Of a DNA stretch of 13,625 bases, positions 1-9,360 are shown piece after piece (the first letter of the stretch is position 1; each line of letters begins with the position of its first letter). The translations under genes were made by a program, and so were the position numbers. Location: the NCBI GenBank assembly GCA_002110485.1, contig MOWL01000065.1:1-13625 (forward strand), written 5' to 3'. The notes under the pieces are model-generated. The model searched no databases, was not told the DNA's origin, and was given only the letters and a program-made list of their open reading frames with translations. The stretch is from Emergomyces orientalis. Taxonomy: Eukaryota > Ascomycota > Eurotiomycetes > Onygenales > Ajellomycetaceae.

Positions 1-356
1 TTGCAATATTTAGTTCTGTTCTTTCTTTGCTGCTTCATCAGCAAGCTCATTTCCATGTATATTTATATGAGCAGGAACCCAGCTCAGATATATCTTTGTC
101 TTATATTTTAATTGAATTCTTTTGCATATCTTTAGAATTACTTCTATATTCATTTGACCATTATGAATTTCATTTTTTTGAATTCTTTTCAAAGCTGCTT
201 GACTATCTGAAAAAATCCATGCTTCTTTCATATCTTTTCTTTTTGAAGCTTTTATTTCTATCAGTTTAAAAGCTTTCATAATAGCATATAATTCAGCATC
301 AAATACTTCACATTCATTTCCAATATTCCATGAATCTGATGTATATTGTAATTATC
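1..356 (-). mobile_element. Inverted fragment of LINE RNase H domain
   Basis: Read on the minus strand, this encodes the RNase H domain of a Tad-like LINE: the DSQAAL box, the WVPAH box and the ADEAAK box are all visible in an open stretch at 10-279. It is a reverse-complement copy of 1679-2036. Aligning the two by hand I find no substitutions and only two single-base gaps: one A missing in the AAA opposite about 1688, and one G missing in the GG opposite about 2016. The second gap shifts the frame just after ADEAAKK. The similarity stops at 356, where plus-strand ORF1 begins. The left end lies outside the window, so the fragment may be longer. It could be a separate 5'-truncated insertion, a rearranged part of the neighbouring element, or an assembly artefact. 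Confidence 0.88.
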
Positions 357-986
357 AATTCTTATGAGCAAAGACAAAGAAATCAAAATGCTTCAGTTTT
401 AATTACTACAAATACAATAGAACAGTCAAAACGACAGTATATTGTAATTGCAGGATTGAAAATGAAAGTATTTGAATTCAAAGATTCAAGAGAGAATATT
501 AAATCTCAAATTCAATGCTCAAACTGTCAGAAACATGGACACTTTGCAAATACTTGTAAAAGAAATTCTAAATGTCAGTTTTGTGCTTTAGATCACAAAA
601 CAAATGAACATTCTTGCAACACATGTAGAAAAATAGGTGAAATCTGCAATCACACTGAAATCAAATGCAGTAATTGCTATGAAAAGCACACATCTATTTC
701 AAAAGATTGTATTTTCATTTTCAAGAAAAAGTCTTTCAATAAAGATGTGAAATGGAGAAAAGAAACTCAAAATACAGAGAAAATAGATAAAACTACAAAA
801 AGAAGAAATTCTCAAATGTCTATTTCTTCTGAGTCAAATTCTTTTTCAAAAAATAGACAGATCTTAAACCCTGTTACACCTATAAAAATGAGAAAAGATA
901 AAGAAAATCTCATTTCTATGAAAGCAGTAGAAGTTCCAGCTCTGAATACAGATAATAGATATAATCTATTACCTGATTCAGAATAA
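357..986 (+). pseudogene. LINE ORF1, Gag-like zinc-knuckle protein, N-terminally truncated
   Basis: Encodes the C-terminal part of a LINE ORF1 nucleic-acid-binding protein, which packages element RNA in the ribonucleoprotein. An open frame runs from an ATG at 330, but 330-356 belongs to the inverted fragment, so that ATG is accidental and about the first nine codons are chimeric. Three knuckles are visible, counted from that ATG: C63-X2-C66-X4-H71-X4-C76, then C82-X2-C85-X3-H89-X6-C96, then C113-X2-C116-X3-H120-X6-C127. A short segment before them (SVLITTNT to KVFEF) matches the usual pre-knuckle part of Tad-type ORF1. After the knuckles comes a basic, Ser/Asn-rich tail ending at a TAA at 984-986. 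The larger N-terminal part usual for the family is absent. Confidence 0.75.
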
Positions 987-1045
987 AAGAAACACAGCTT
1001 CAATTTATTCCTTTTGTACATGTTTACTACACAAAATAAGAATAA

Positions 1046-2511
1046 AAAGAAGAAAAAAACTATCAAAAATGCTTCAAAATAACTTTTATTCAAAACAATG
1101 TTGATAGAAATAAAGATGCTATCTATTCATGCTTACAGATAGGCTTTGAAGAGCAAACTGACTTCATTCTATTACAAGAGCCAAATTTTGATATAGAACA
1201 ACAATTTATAATTTCTCATTCAAGCTATCACTGCTTTTTACCAGAGAAATCAGATGTAAAAGCAAGAGTTGTGATATATGCAAGAAAAAGATCAAGATTT
1301 CAATTCAATATAAAAAGTAATTATATATCTAATTCTGATATTCTAGTTGGAGATATTATAGATACAAGAAATCAATTTGACAGTATTCAATTGATAAATA
1401 TTTATAATGAAAAATCACTGAAGGTAAATGATAATTCATGGACAGTTGACAGAGAACTGCTGAATTTAAGTCCAGAAAAAAATGCTATTATATGTGGTGA
1501 TTTCAATGCACATCATATATGGTGGAATTCTGAATGTGATTATTCAATAAGATCAGAGAAAACTGAGAATCATAGAAGAATAATAGAGAAAATTGATTTT
1601 AAAAAGTCAATTCTAATCTATTCAGATGGTTCAATGAATGAAAATAAAGGCCTAGGAGCTGGAATAGCATATACAGAAGATAATTACAAATATACATCAG
1701 ATTCATGGAATATTGGAAATGAATGTGAAGTATTTGATGCTGAATTATATGCTATTATGAAAGCTTTTAAACTGATAGAAATAAAAGCTTCAAAAAGAAA
1801 AGATATGAAAGAAGCATGGATTTTTTCAGATAGTCAAGCAGCTTTGAAAAGAATTCAAAAAAATGAAATTCATAATGGTCAAATGAATATAGAAGTAATT
1901 CTAAAGATATGCAAAAGAATTCAATTAAAATATAAGACAAAGATATATCTGAGCTGGGTTCCTGCTCATATAAATATACATGGAAATGAGCTTGCTGATG
2001 AAGCAGCAAAGAAAGGAACAGAACTAAATATTGCAAGTTCAAAAATAGTTTCATGGTCTTTTATTAAAAGAAAGATAAAAGAGAATTGCTTAGAAAAATG
2101 GCATAAAATATGGAAAAAACAAAGAAAAGTCCTCACTATCTTAGATTTGAAACTAAACCTAAATGGAAATCATGCTCTATTAAGTGCAAGAAGAAGCTTT
2201 TCTCCTCAATCATTCAATTGAAACTAGGTCATGGCTATTTCAAATCTTATTTGAAAAGAATATCTGATATTGAAAGTGAAAATTGTGAATATTGTGACTC
2301 TCTTGAAGACCCAGAACATATCTTAATGAATTGCTCATTAAATCAAGAACTTAGAGCTGAACTGAGATATAAATATAAGCTGAGAGAAATGAATATGAAA
2401 CTACTATTTTCAACTGAAATAGGCAGTCAATATTTAATTGATTTTCTCAATGAAACTCAAATAGCTACTAGAAATCAATTCTATTTCAAAGATGAAAATA
2501 TAAATGAATGA
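1046..2511 (+). pseudogene. LINE ORF2 remnant: endonuclease fused to RNase H, RT missing
   Basis: Open from 1046 to 2221 in one frame; no ATG precedes the endonuclease, so the start is unknown. Endonuclease parts are the QEP box (catalytic Glu at 1178-1180) and GDFNAHH (1496-1516). About 25 codons later comes RNase H, with all four acidic residues in place: Asp 1625 (YSDGS), Glu 1742 (DAELY), Asp 1829 (SDSQA), Asp 1997 (ADEAA). The second half of the endonuclease and the whole RT, with its xDD box, are gone. Similarity to the pre-RNase H linker of the second LINE suggests a junction near 1540-1560. A one-base shift near 2115-2130 moves the frame into 2110-2511, which carries the C-terminal C59-X2-C62-X7-H70-X4-C75 motif (2284-2334). 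Confidence 0.82.
1679..2036 (+). repeat. Right arm of large inverted repeat
   Basis: This is the plus-strand partner of 1-356. The arms are about 357 bp and differ only by two one-base gaps. They enclose about 1.3 kb holding ORF1 and the endonuclease. A transcript across both arms could form a long duplex. Confidence 0.92.
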
Positions 2512-2701
2512 GAATCTGAAATATTCTTTATAAAAACTGCTAGATATTATATAATATCTCACTATTTCTTTTGTGTTAGAGTCTGTCTTTTATTTCCTTT
2601 GTATTCATGTCATGAGTTATTTTGTCTATCATTAATTTATTTTCTTTGTAATCACTTGAAAATTATATGAAAAAAAGAGAATATAAATAATCTTCAAAGA
2701 T

Positions 2702-2731
2702 ATTTATAAATAAATAAATAAAAAAAAGAAA
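2702..2731 (+). other. A-rich 3' tail of LINE
   Basis: A run of TAAA units followed by eight A, about 190 bp after the ORF2 stop. It looks like the oligo(A)/simple-repeat tail expected at a LINE 3' end and marks the right boundary of the element. I searched the flank for an obvious target-site duplication without success. Confidence 0.6.
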
Positions 2732-2830
2732 AATCAATTTGCTGACTATTCTGGGCTGGAATTCAAGTATTGCAAGTGCTATTTGTTTGAAGAAAAAATG
2801 TATAGTAATTAGTGTTAAAGTTAGAAAAAT

Positions 2831-2853
2831 CCTGAGACTCTTTGAGTCTCAGG
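2831..2853. repeat. Perfect 10-bp hairpin, 3-nt loop
   Basis: The arms read CCTGAGACTC and GAGTCTCAGG around a TTT loop. It is the most GC-rich hairpin of the block. No T-run follows it, so it does not resemble a bacterial-type terminator. Confidence 0.85.
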
Positions 2854-3028
2854 TAGATATCATAGTCTCTGACTGCATATATATCTATAATTGAAGAATA
2901 ATAATAATAATAGTATCTAGATTAGATTTTTCAAGAGAATCTAATAAACTAATATTGATTTTAAAGATAAATCAATTAAATCTTCACAGACTTCTTTCCT
3001 GTGCTACAAAATGAAGAGAAAAGAATTG

Positions 3029-3061
3029 ATTTCAATGAATAATAAATTATTCAATTGAAAT
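3029..3061. repeat. 16-bp hairpin with one bulge
   Basis: Seven inner pairs (GAATAAT with ATTATTC, AA loop) continue into further outer pairs if one base at 3053-3054 is bulged. The next hairpin (3064-3084, CAGTTTTT with AAAAACTG) starts three bases later. Confidence 0.75.
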
Positions 3062-3245
3062 GACAGTTTTTGAAAGAAAAACTGACAAAATAAATCAATT
3101 TTTTGCAGAGAAATTGATAAAAACTATTCAGAAATATTCAATATTCTAAACTTCTCCCCACATATCAAGTATGCAGCTCAAAATTGAGATTATTTTCAAA
3201 AACTGAATCAGTCACTGAAGTAAAGAAATATGAATTTGTGTAGAA

Positions 3246-3283
3246 TTTTCTTGATTTATTTACTCAGAGCTAAATCAAGAAAA
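3246..3283. repeat. Perfect 13-bp inverted repeat, 12-nt loop
   Basis: The arm TTTTCTTGATTTA at 3246-3258 is perfectly complementary to 3271-3283. It is the longest uninterrupted stem in the 2.7-3.6 kb block, and unlikely by chance even in AT-rich DNA. Confidence 0.85.
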
Positions 3284-3580
3284 CACTCTAACTCTTGCAA
3301 ATTTTGTCTTTTTCAATTTAAAAAGCTTCTCAAAATTTCTGCTTGAAATAGGCCCCACCTCAAATCAAGATTGTATTCCTGAAATATCAATATGAATTAA
3401 TACTGAATAGATTCCTTTTCTATTCAAATTAATCTCATATATTTTACTAGATAGCTCTTAATAAATGTAATTTATTAAGTCACACAGATGAGTATGCAAA
3501 TGAAGAATCAACAGACTAAATCTGTACTATTTTCTTATATAATAATATATATATATACAAGTATGTATATATATTACTTG

Positions 3581-4051
3581 CAGGGACCAAGCTATTTTTT
3601 TAAACACTGATATTTCCACTTTTTCTCGTTCCGTTTTGTAGAGAGGGTAGGTTCCGGGGAATTTCTGATTGCAGGGTAGGTCACGTGTGATCTGTGCTGA
3701 GGTATTTTTTTGTCACTTTTCTGCCGGGCGAGGTAGGGCGGTACAGGGAAAAGACTTGGCACTGGTGCAAAGGAACATGAAAATCATCAGAGTTTTCACG
3801 CAGGTTTTGACAATGAATTGTTCAGAAAGAGATGGTCGGAATGAATTCAAAATTGAGACAGTTGTAATATCTGGTTTGTTCTAGCTTCTATCAAAATTCT
3901 ATGTAAATTGGGCCGAAACTGATGATGTTATGTGATGAAGTGTGATTTTCTTTCCCCTTAGGGGTTGCAAACACGTTTTCCTCAATAGCTTCACCAACTC
4001 GCGCTCAATTTTAATAAAAAGTGAATAAATTGCTTTCTCAAACAAGAGCTT
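3581..4051. other. Unassigned spacer, less AT-rich than its flanks
   Basis: No ATG-started frame worth reporting is present; the longest open stretch (3669-3884) begins at TTG and shows no recognisable motif. Composition differs from the AT-rich blocks on both sides. It holds a CACGTG E-box at 3682-3687 and repeated GGTAGG motifs (3646-3651, 3675-3680, 3732-3736). Read on the minus strand these lie in a C/T-rich context like a fungal 5' leader, but no gene follows in that direction. It may be host DNA into which the flanking repeats inserted. Confidence 0.4.
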
Positions 4052-5441
4052 TCAAATGGATGTCTTTTCGTCTTCTAATTCGAAGAATTGGGCTGTTCGG
4101 GGGAAAGCGTTTTTTTTGTCTATGTTTTTTGCAGCTTTATCAGCTAGTTCATTTCCTTTTATATTCATATGAGCTGGGACCCAGTGCAAATGAATTTGTA
4201 TATCTTTTAATTTTCTTATTCTTTTAATCAATTGATATACAGTTTCAATATGTATTTGATTTTCTTGAATCTTGTTTTTTTGAAATCTTTCAAAGCTGCT
4301 TGACTGTCTGAATAAATCCATATCTCATTGATATCTGAATTTCTTGTCAATTGACTCATTGTCATTTTAAATGCTTGCTTATTGCATATACTTCTGCATC
4401 AAATACTTCCATTTCTTGACCCAGGTTCCATGATTGGTGAAGTATATATCTTTGTTTCTTGTATATGCTATGCCAGCTCCAGATTATTTGAAGTATCATT
4501 TTTGATCCATCAGTATAGATAATCAGAGCATTATTTATAATTTCAAGCTGTTTTAAATGTCTTTCTTGCTCATTTTCTTTAGATAATTCACTAATATCTA
4601 TATCAATCAATGAATTCAGAGACTTTTTCCATGGATATAGTTGTTCAAATCTAATTCTTCCACATTTAAATAAGGAAGTTCGTCTTTGATCATTGAACAA
4701 ACTCTATATAACTGAGTTGAAATCTTTTTTACAGAATTTAGACTGGTTTCATTCCAATCTAAATATTTACTCCAGTTCAAATCAGTGTCTGTGTTCATGG
4801 GAGGAAATGTGGGTGAAACTCTTTTTCTAATTGTATAATTTTGATTTAATTTAATTATTCTCACTGAATAATTTCTGCACAGCTTGTCCAGCCTTATTTA
4901 GAAGGAATTGAGGCTTCAATTTCCATCACTTTTATAGAGTGGTTTTAAATGCTCCCAGCATTCTTCTTAAAGCTTTATTTTGCGACTTTCATATTTATTT
5001 AGAAAGTTTTTTCTGATTTTTCCACCATATTTGTGCTCCATAGTCTGAGATTGAGGAAATGCAGGCAATATAAAGTTGTTCATTGCTTGGAAAGATAGTC
5101 CTCTTTCTGTATTTGATAATCTTAAAATGTTATTAAGATTACTCTCTGCCTGGGCAAGTTTTTTTGAATATGATAATTAAACTTCAGTTTTGAGTCTAGC
5201 CGAAATCCTAGCCATCTAACTGATTCTTTTGAATTAATTTGTTCATTTAGCAAGACTATGTGTTCATTTTTCTCATTTGACTTAGAAAAAAAGTGAATCA
5301 ATTCCAGTTTTATTCATATCAAACTGAATATAATTTTCATTTCCTTTTTGAATGATTTCTCTTGCTGCATTTTCAATTAATAAACAGTTTTCTTTTATTG
5401 TTTTTTGAATGACATAATAATGCAATATCATCAATGTATAT
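4052..5441 (-). pseudogene. Second Tad-like LINE fragment: end of RT to RNase H, frameshifted
   Basis: On the minus strand the order is: RT catalytic box YIDD at 5427-5438, the MNKT and WLGFRLDSKL parts of the RT palm and thumb, a linker, then RNase H (IIYTDGS, a shifted GAGIAYT piece, EVFDAEVYAI, SDSQAAL, LHWVPAH, ELADKAAK) ending at a stop at 4052. Several one-base frameshifts and stops break it, for example in the T-run near 5290, near 4490 and near 4290. The 5' end falls at the YIDD box, consistent with the 5' truncation typical of LINEs. The 3' part after RNase H, including the Cys/His end, is also missing. The protein sequence is clearly different from the LINE at 357-2731, so this is another subfamily. 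Confidence 0.8.
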
Positions 5442-5599
5442 ACTCCGCCATTCCCTGTGCCTGTCTGCGGGTTAGTGTGTGGAGCAACTCTCTTCCAGCC
5501 CGCAGATTCTTCAGATCATTCACATCATCACTCTCATTCTCATCCTCATCCTCATTCACTTCTACCACACTGATGGTGCTGGCGGCGGCTGGGCTGTCC

Positions 5600-6745
5600 G
5601 CTGCCCTGGGAGAGCCTCCATTGCATAGTTGCCATCCCAACTGGTCACACATTGGTGTGTCTGGTGTGCAGCCGCTGCCCTCACCTTTCTCATCGTCCAG
5701 GAACTGAGACAGCACCTGGACTCTGCAGGTGCTTGTCTGGATATATCTCTGCATGGCCGCTTCCACAGCAGCACTGGCTCGCCATCGTGGGGGCACAAGG
5801 ACCAGAGACTGCCCCCAGCGCCATCTCGTCCCAGCCGTCCGATCTCCTGCGCGAAGTCGATCATGCTGCATGGCACACCCACATGCACCACCCACCGGAC
5901 CGCAGGGTGATCGATCCCCAGGCCGAACGCAGATGTGGCCACGATGTGGCCTGGGTCTCCGTCCCGCCAGCGCTGCAGCACCTCCGCCTTCTCTGCCACA
6001 CTGCCGGACGTGGAGTGGTACACTGGGCATCGGATGGCCTGCGCCATCTCCTCAGCGATGTCCTTCCGCCAGCAGTAGATGATGGCTCGTGTGCCCGGCT
6101 CCATCGAGGAGATCAGCCCTGAGATCCCGGGGATGGCAAAGTCCTGGAGGAACTCCTGCTGCTGCGGGCCGGCCGGGCAGTGGCTGACGCTGAGGGAGAT
6201 GTCCCTGCGCGTGTGCAGCTGCGGACCATGCGTGCACCCTTGAGCAGCATGGTCCGCTCGAACTGCGCCACCAGCGACGGCGGCAGTGTGCCGGTGAGGA
6301 AGACCATGGGGCACTCCAGCTCCGCAGCAGTGGAAGCAGCCCATGGCGGATCGGTATGGCAGCGCCGTGATGGCCAGGTGGCACTCGTCGAACACCACCC
6401 GATCGAGCTCGTTGGCGACACACAGCCGATTGAGGAACTCCCGGAACCGTGGTCGCACCGCCTGCTCCACCGCCACGATGATGAGCGGGCAGGAGTGCAG
6501 TCGATCGGGCATGGACTGCGTCTCCCACACATGGGCCTCGATGCCCGCCTCTGCGCACCGCCGAACCATCTCCGCCTTCAGCACCACCAGCGGCAGGATC
6601 AGCACCGTCGTCCCCGCCCCGGCAGCTGGCAGGGCACCAGATAGAGCAGGCTTTTTCCCTCACTCGTCCGCAGGATCGCCAGCACCTGGCCTGCCCCGTC
6701 GACGATGTGCTCCATGGCCCGCCGCTGCCCAGCAGATCGGTACTG
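5600..6745 (-). other. RecQ-like superfamily 2 helicase domain
   Basis: Helicase motifs in order on the minus strand: YRSAGQRRAM (motif 0-like, near 6740), Walker A TSEGKS at 6650-6667, the PLVVL motif Ia region, DECH at 6378-6389, LTGTLPP (motif III) at 6278-6298, RAIIYC (motif IV, near 6089), ATSAFGLGIDHPAVR (motif V, ends near 5890) and QEIGRLGRDG (motif VI) at 5820-5849. After that come CRV..LSQFLDD and several Cys, like the zinc-binding end of these proteins. The second Walker A Gly position is Ser (TS for TG); I recall similar variants in related fungal helicases, so this alone does not prove inactivity. ATP-driven DNA unwinding is the family role. Frame changes lie near 6620, 6330, 6210 and 5810. 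Confidence 0.85.
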
Positions 6746-7149
6746 CGCCTCGGGGCCGTACATGCGCGCAGCACCTCTGTGGCCTGGTCCATGCGCCACC
6801 GCCGCCGTGTTCGCGCTGGCGCTGCGCCTGACCACCTGCCATGCGATGGGGGACTCCTCCTCATCCTCGCTCCTTGGCCGCTTGCCTGTTGGGGTGGCTG
6901 GGAGGGGTCTTCCACTGCTGCCGCCACCGCTGCTCCTGGGGGGTTGTTCCGGGTCCCATTCCCATGGCGTCAGGGTCTGGGTCTGGGTCTGGGGGTCTCT
7001 GCGGCGCGGGTGGTGGTGGTGGGAGAGGAGATGGAGGATAATGCCACTGCCGCTGTCTGAGCCTGGAAGTTGAGGGGGTCACGCACCAGCTGATGCCAGA
7101 GCTGGCTGACCTGTCGGTACTCCTGCAGCCCGGCATCGGTGAGCCCTGC

Positions 7150-7720
7150 ACGGAAGTTCACCGTGCCGCCGTACACGCGGTTGCCCGTGTGGGGGGTGTG
7201 GCTGGCCTGCCAGTGCACCGCCTCGGTGAGGCTGCCGACGATCGGGTCTTCCCCCCTCCTCCTCCTCGTCGATGAGCATCCTGGCCTCTGCCCCGAGCTT
7301 CCGTCGCGCGATCCCCACCGTGATCTGTCGCCAGGCCTGGATGTGGATGTGCTTGCCCAGCGTCTGTTTCCCCGCGTTGACCACCACCCGCGTCATGGCG
7401 TCTTCCTTCCACGGGGCCTCCCCCGCCGAGAAGAGGTACTCCGACCGCCGACAGCACCTGAGCCTGCGCGTGGAGGAACTCGCGGAAGGGCTGGACGATG
7501 GTGAGATACTGCACCACCAGCTGAGCCACCTCGGGCAGCAGGAACCGGACGGGCCAGCGGGAGGCGTTGCTGCGGTGCCGGTTCTTGTGGTAGCTGAGGA
7601 TGAAGAGCATCTGGCCGTCATGCAGAAAGAGATCCCGTGTGGCCAGCATCGAGTTCCTCCACCGCAGCGCGATGAACTCGGTCCGTCGTCCCTGCTGGCC
7701 GGACCCCAGGAAGATCGGCA
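7150..7720 (-). other. Putative tyrosine-recombinase catalytic region
   Basis: Candidate active-site residues in order: RRTE within a GRRTEFIALRW stretch (7659-7691; candidate Arg 7686-7688), close to the 'G-R-x-x-E-L-x-x-L-x-W' box I of tyrosine recombinases; Lys in SYHKN (7584-7586); a FLLPEVAQLVVQYL helix; Arg in HIQAWR (7328-7330, His at 7343-7345); His in ASHTPHTGNRVYG (7198-7200) and Tyr nine residues later (7171-7173). The His+9 Tyr spacing is that of XerD and, with Trp for His, Cre. The His-to-Arg spacing in the second box is five residues, not three, which is atypical. Shifts near 7440 and 7250 place the parts in three frames. The assignment is mine from motif spacing, not from a search. 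Confidence 0.55.
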
Positions 7721-9360
7721 CCAGGATGGCACGGAGGAACCGCTGCACGCTGTTCTCGTACTGCTGTGCGGCGTCGGCCGAGACCACCCACCCCCTCCAC
7801 CGCGGTGTTCCTCTGGAAGAAGGTGTGCAGGAGCGCGGGCGTCCGACCCACGCGCTGATCAGCCACGGCGCAGGGGTTCCAGTTGAGAGCTGTTGCGGGA
7901 GTCGGTCAGAAAGGACTGGCCCGCCGAGGTGGCGTCCCAGTTGTCGACCAGCAGGCTCAGATCCGGCGTGGGGATCTCGTCGGCGGGGGTCGAGCGGCTG
8001 CTCAGACACAGCTCCCCGGTGAGGATCTGCCCCGCCTGGGCCAGCCCTGGAAGACGATGCTGTGGAGGTCGGAGAGGTGGAAGGTGACCTCGGCCCAGAC
8101 CAGGGTCTCCCCGTCCGCGTGCCACCGGAGCTGGGCCGGAGGCACCTCGCTGCGGCCGATGCGGAACCCCAGCAGCCGGTTCTCCAGCCTCCACCACCGG
8201 GCCGTCGGTGTCGTTGAGCAGCCACCGATCCCGGATCCTGAGGATCCCGCGCCGAGGTCCGCGTCCGCATCCCCAGCGGTGTCCGCCAGCACCTGTGCCA
8301 GCACCACCATCTGACAGTCGTAGATCAGCTGCGACAGGATGGAGGTGTAGTTCCCGACCATCATCCACTGCCTCTGGCTTGGGCTCCAGAACCGTGCGGC
8401 CGCGTACGAGACCAGCACCGAGTCGAACTTGCGCTGGGGGACGTGGTGCTGGATGATGGCCAGGCTGAACTGCAGCACTAACCGGTCCAGCTGCTCGCGG
8501 AGGAGGGTGGCTCTGCCTTGGTCCCCGTGGCCATCCTCCTCCGCATCATCATCCTTCAGGCTCGCCAGCTCCTCGGCGGTCTCGGTGGCCTCCACCCACG
8601 CCTCCAGCTGCTGGGTGCTGGGCTGGAAGAGCGTCTCCCGCAGGTGGCCCTGCTCCACCACCCGTTCCCAGTAGCAGATCAGCTGCTTCCACATGTCGAT
8701 GTATCTCTGCCGGGACTGGCGGTTCTGCAGCTCGCTGATGGGGTGCTGCGAGGTCTCTCCGCGGGTGAAGGTGTTCAGCAGGCGGGCGTTGCGGCGGCTG
8801 AGCTGGCGGGACTCCAGATTTTGATTGTGGACCAGGCTGATCATGGTGCTCTCCAGGACCCGACCGACACTCTGACAGATCAGGTGGAGGATGAGTTCCT
8901 GCTCTCGCCTGGGTAGCTGCCAGCTCGGTCCCACCTCACTCAGGGTGAGCCCCTGCAGGTGGATGTAGATCCCCGTCCGCTTCATCCAGGGGGTCAGGTC
9001 GGAGATGTGCTGGGGTCTGGTCAATCTGTTGACACTGAGGTCGAGTCTGGCACTGCTCGAATCGACTGAGAATGTGATCCCATGCATCCTCGAGCATGTG
9101 TGAGAAAGAGATGAGGTGATGTTGTTGTTGTTGATTGATGGTGCTATGGTTTCGTTGTTGGATGGTGGTGGTGCGTTGTCAGGGGCGTTGGCGTGTAGAT
9201 ATATATATATATTTTCTGAGTGTGGGGCACCGGCACCCGATGACTGAACCTGATCGGCCAGGACTACGGCAAAGTACTTCACACTCTGCTTCTGGTTAAA
9301 CAGTGTCTGGAGATATGCTTCGTGCCAGGGCATTGCACCTTGATCAGACACCTTCCACTG

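Larger units (their letters stand above)
357..2731 (+). mobile_element. Tad-like LINE, internally deleted, 5'-truncated
   Basis: A non-LTR retrotransposon in sense orientation. In order it carries a Gag-like ORF1 with three zinc knuckles, an apurinic-type endonuclease, RNase H and a C-terminal Cys/His motif, then an A-rich tail. This order (ORF1, then EN-RT-RNase H with a CCHC-like end) matches fungal Tad1-clade elements. The RT is missing and ORF1 lacks its N-terminal part, so the copy cannot be autonomous. It is very AT-rich throughout. The 5' end abuts the inverted RNase H fragment at 356/357, so no target-site duplication can be identified. Confidence 0.85.
2732..3580. other. AT-rich non-coding block with many hairpins
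   Basis: No credible reading frame is seen. The stretch contains many short inverted repeats with small loops: 2831-2853, 2921-2945, 2954-2976, 3029-3061, 3064-3084, 3094-3118, 3246-3283, 3299-3338 (with a nested 6-bp stem), 3404-3426, 3457-3479 and a TA-rich one at about 3543-3576. Stems are 7-16 bp. No similarity to the LINE or the helicase gene is evident. Confidence 0.6.

Noticed and set aside
27..269. Plus-strand frame inside the inverted LINE fragment (and its twin on the minus strand at 1767-2054)
   Set aside because: Antisense to RNase H; the Leu/Phe-rich product is what A-rich coding sequence gives when read backwards.
2831..3479. CRISPR array
   Set aside because: The hairpins differ from one another in sequence; there is no repeated unit with regular spacers, and the other contents are fungal.
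3669..3884. 71-codon plus-strand frame
   Set aside because: It uses a TTG start in a eukaryotic context and shows no motif.
6650..6667. Walker A Gly-to-Ser (TSEGKS) as proof of a dead ATPase
   Set aside because: Related fungal helicases, as far as I recall, also use Ser or other small residues here, and the catalytic Lys-Ser pair is present.
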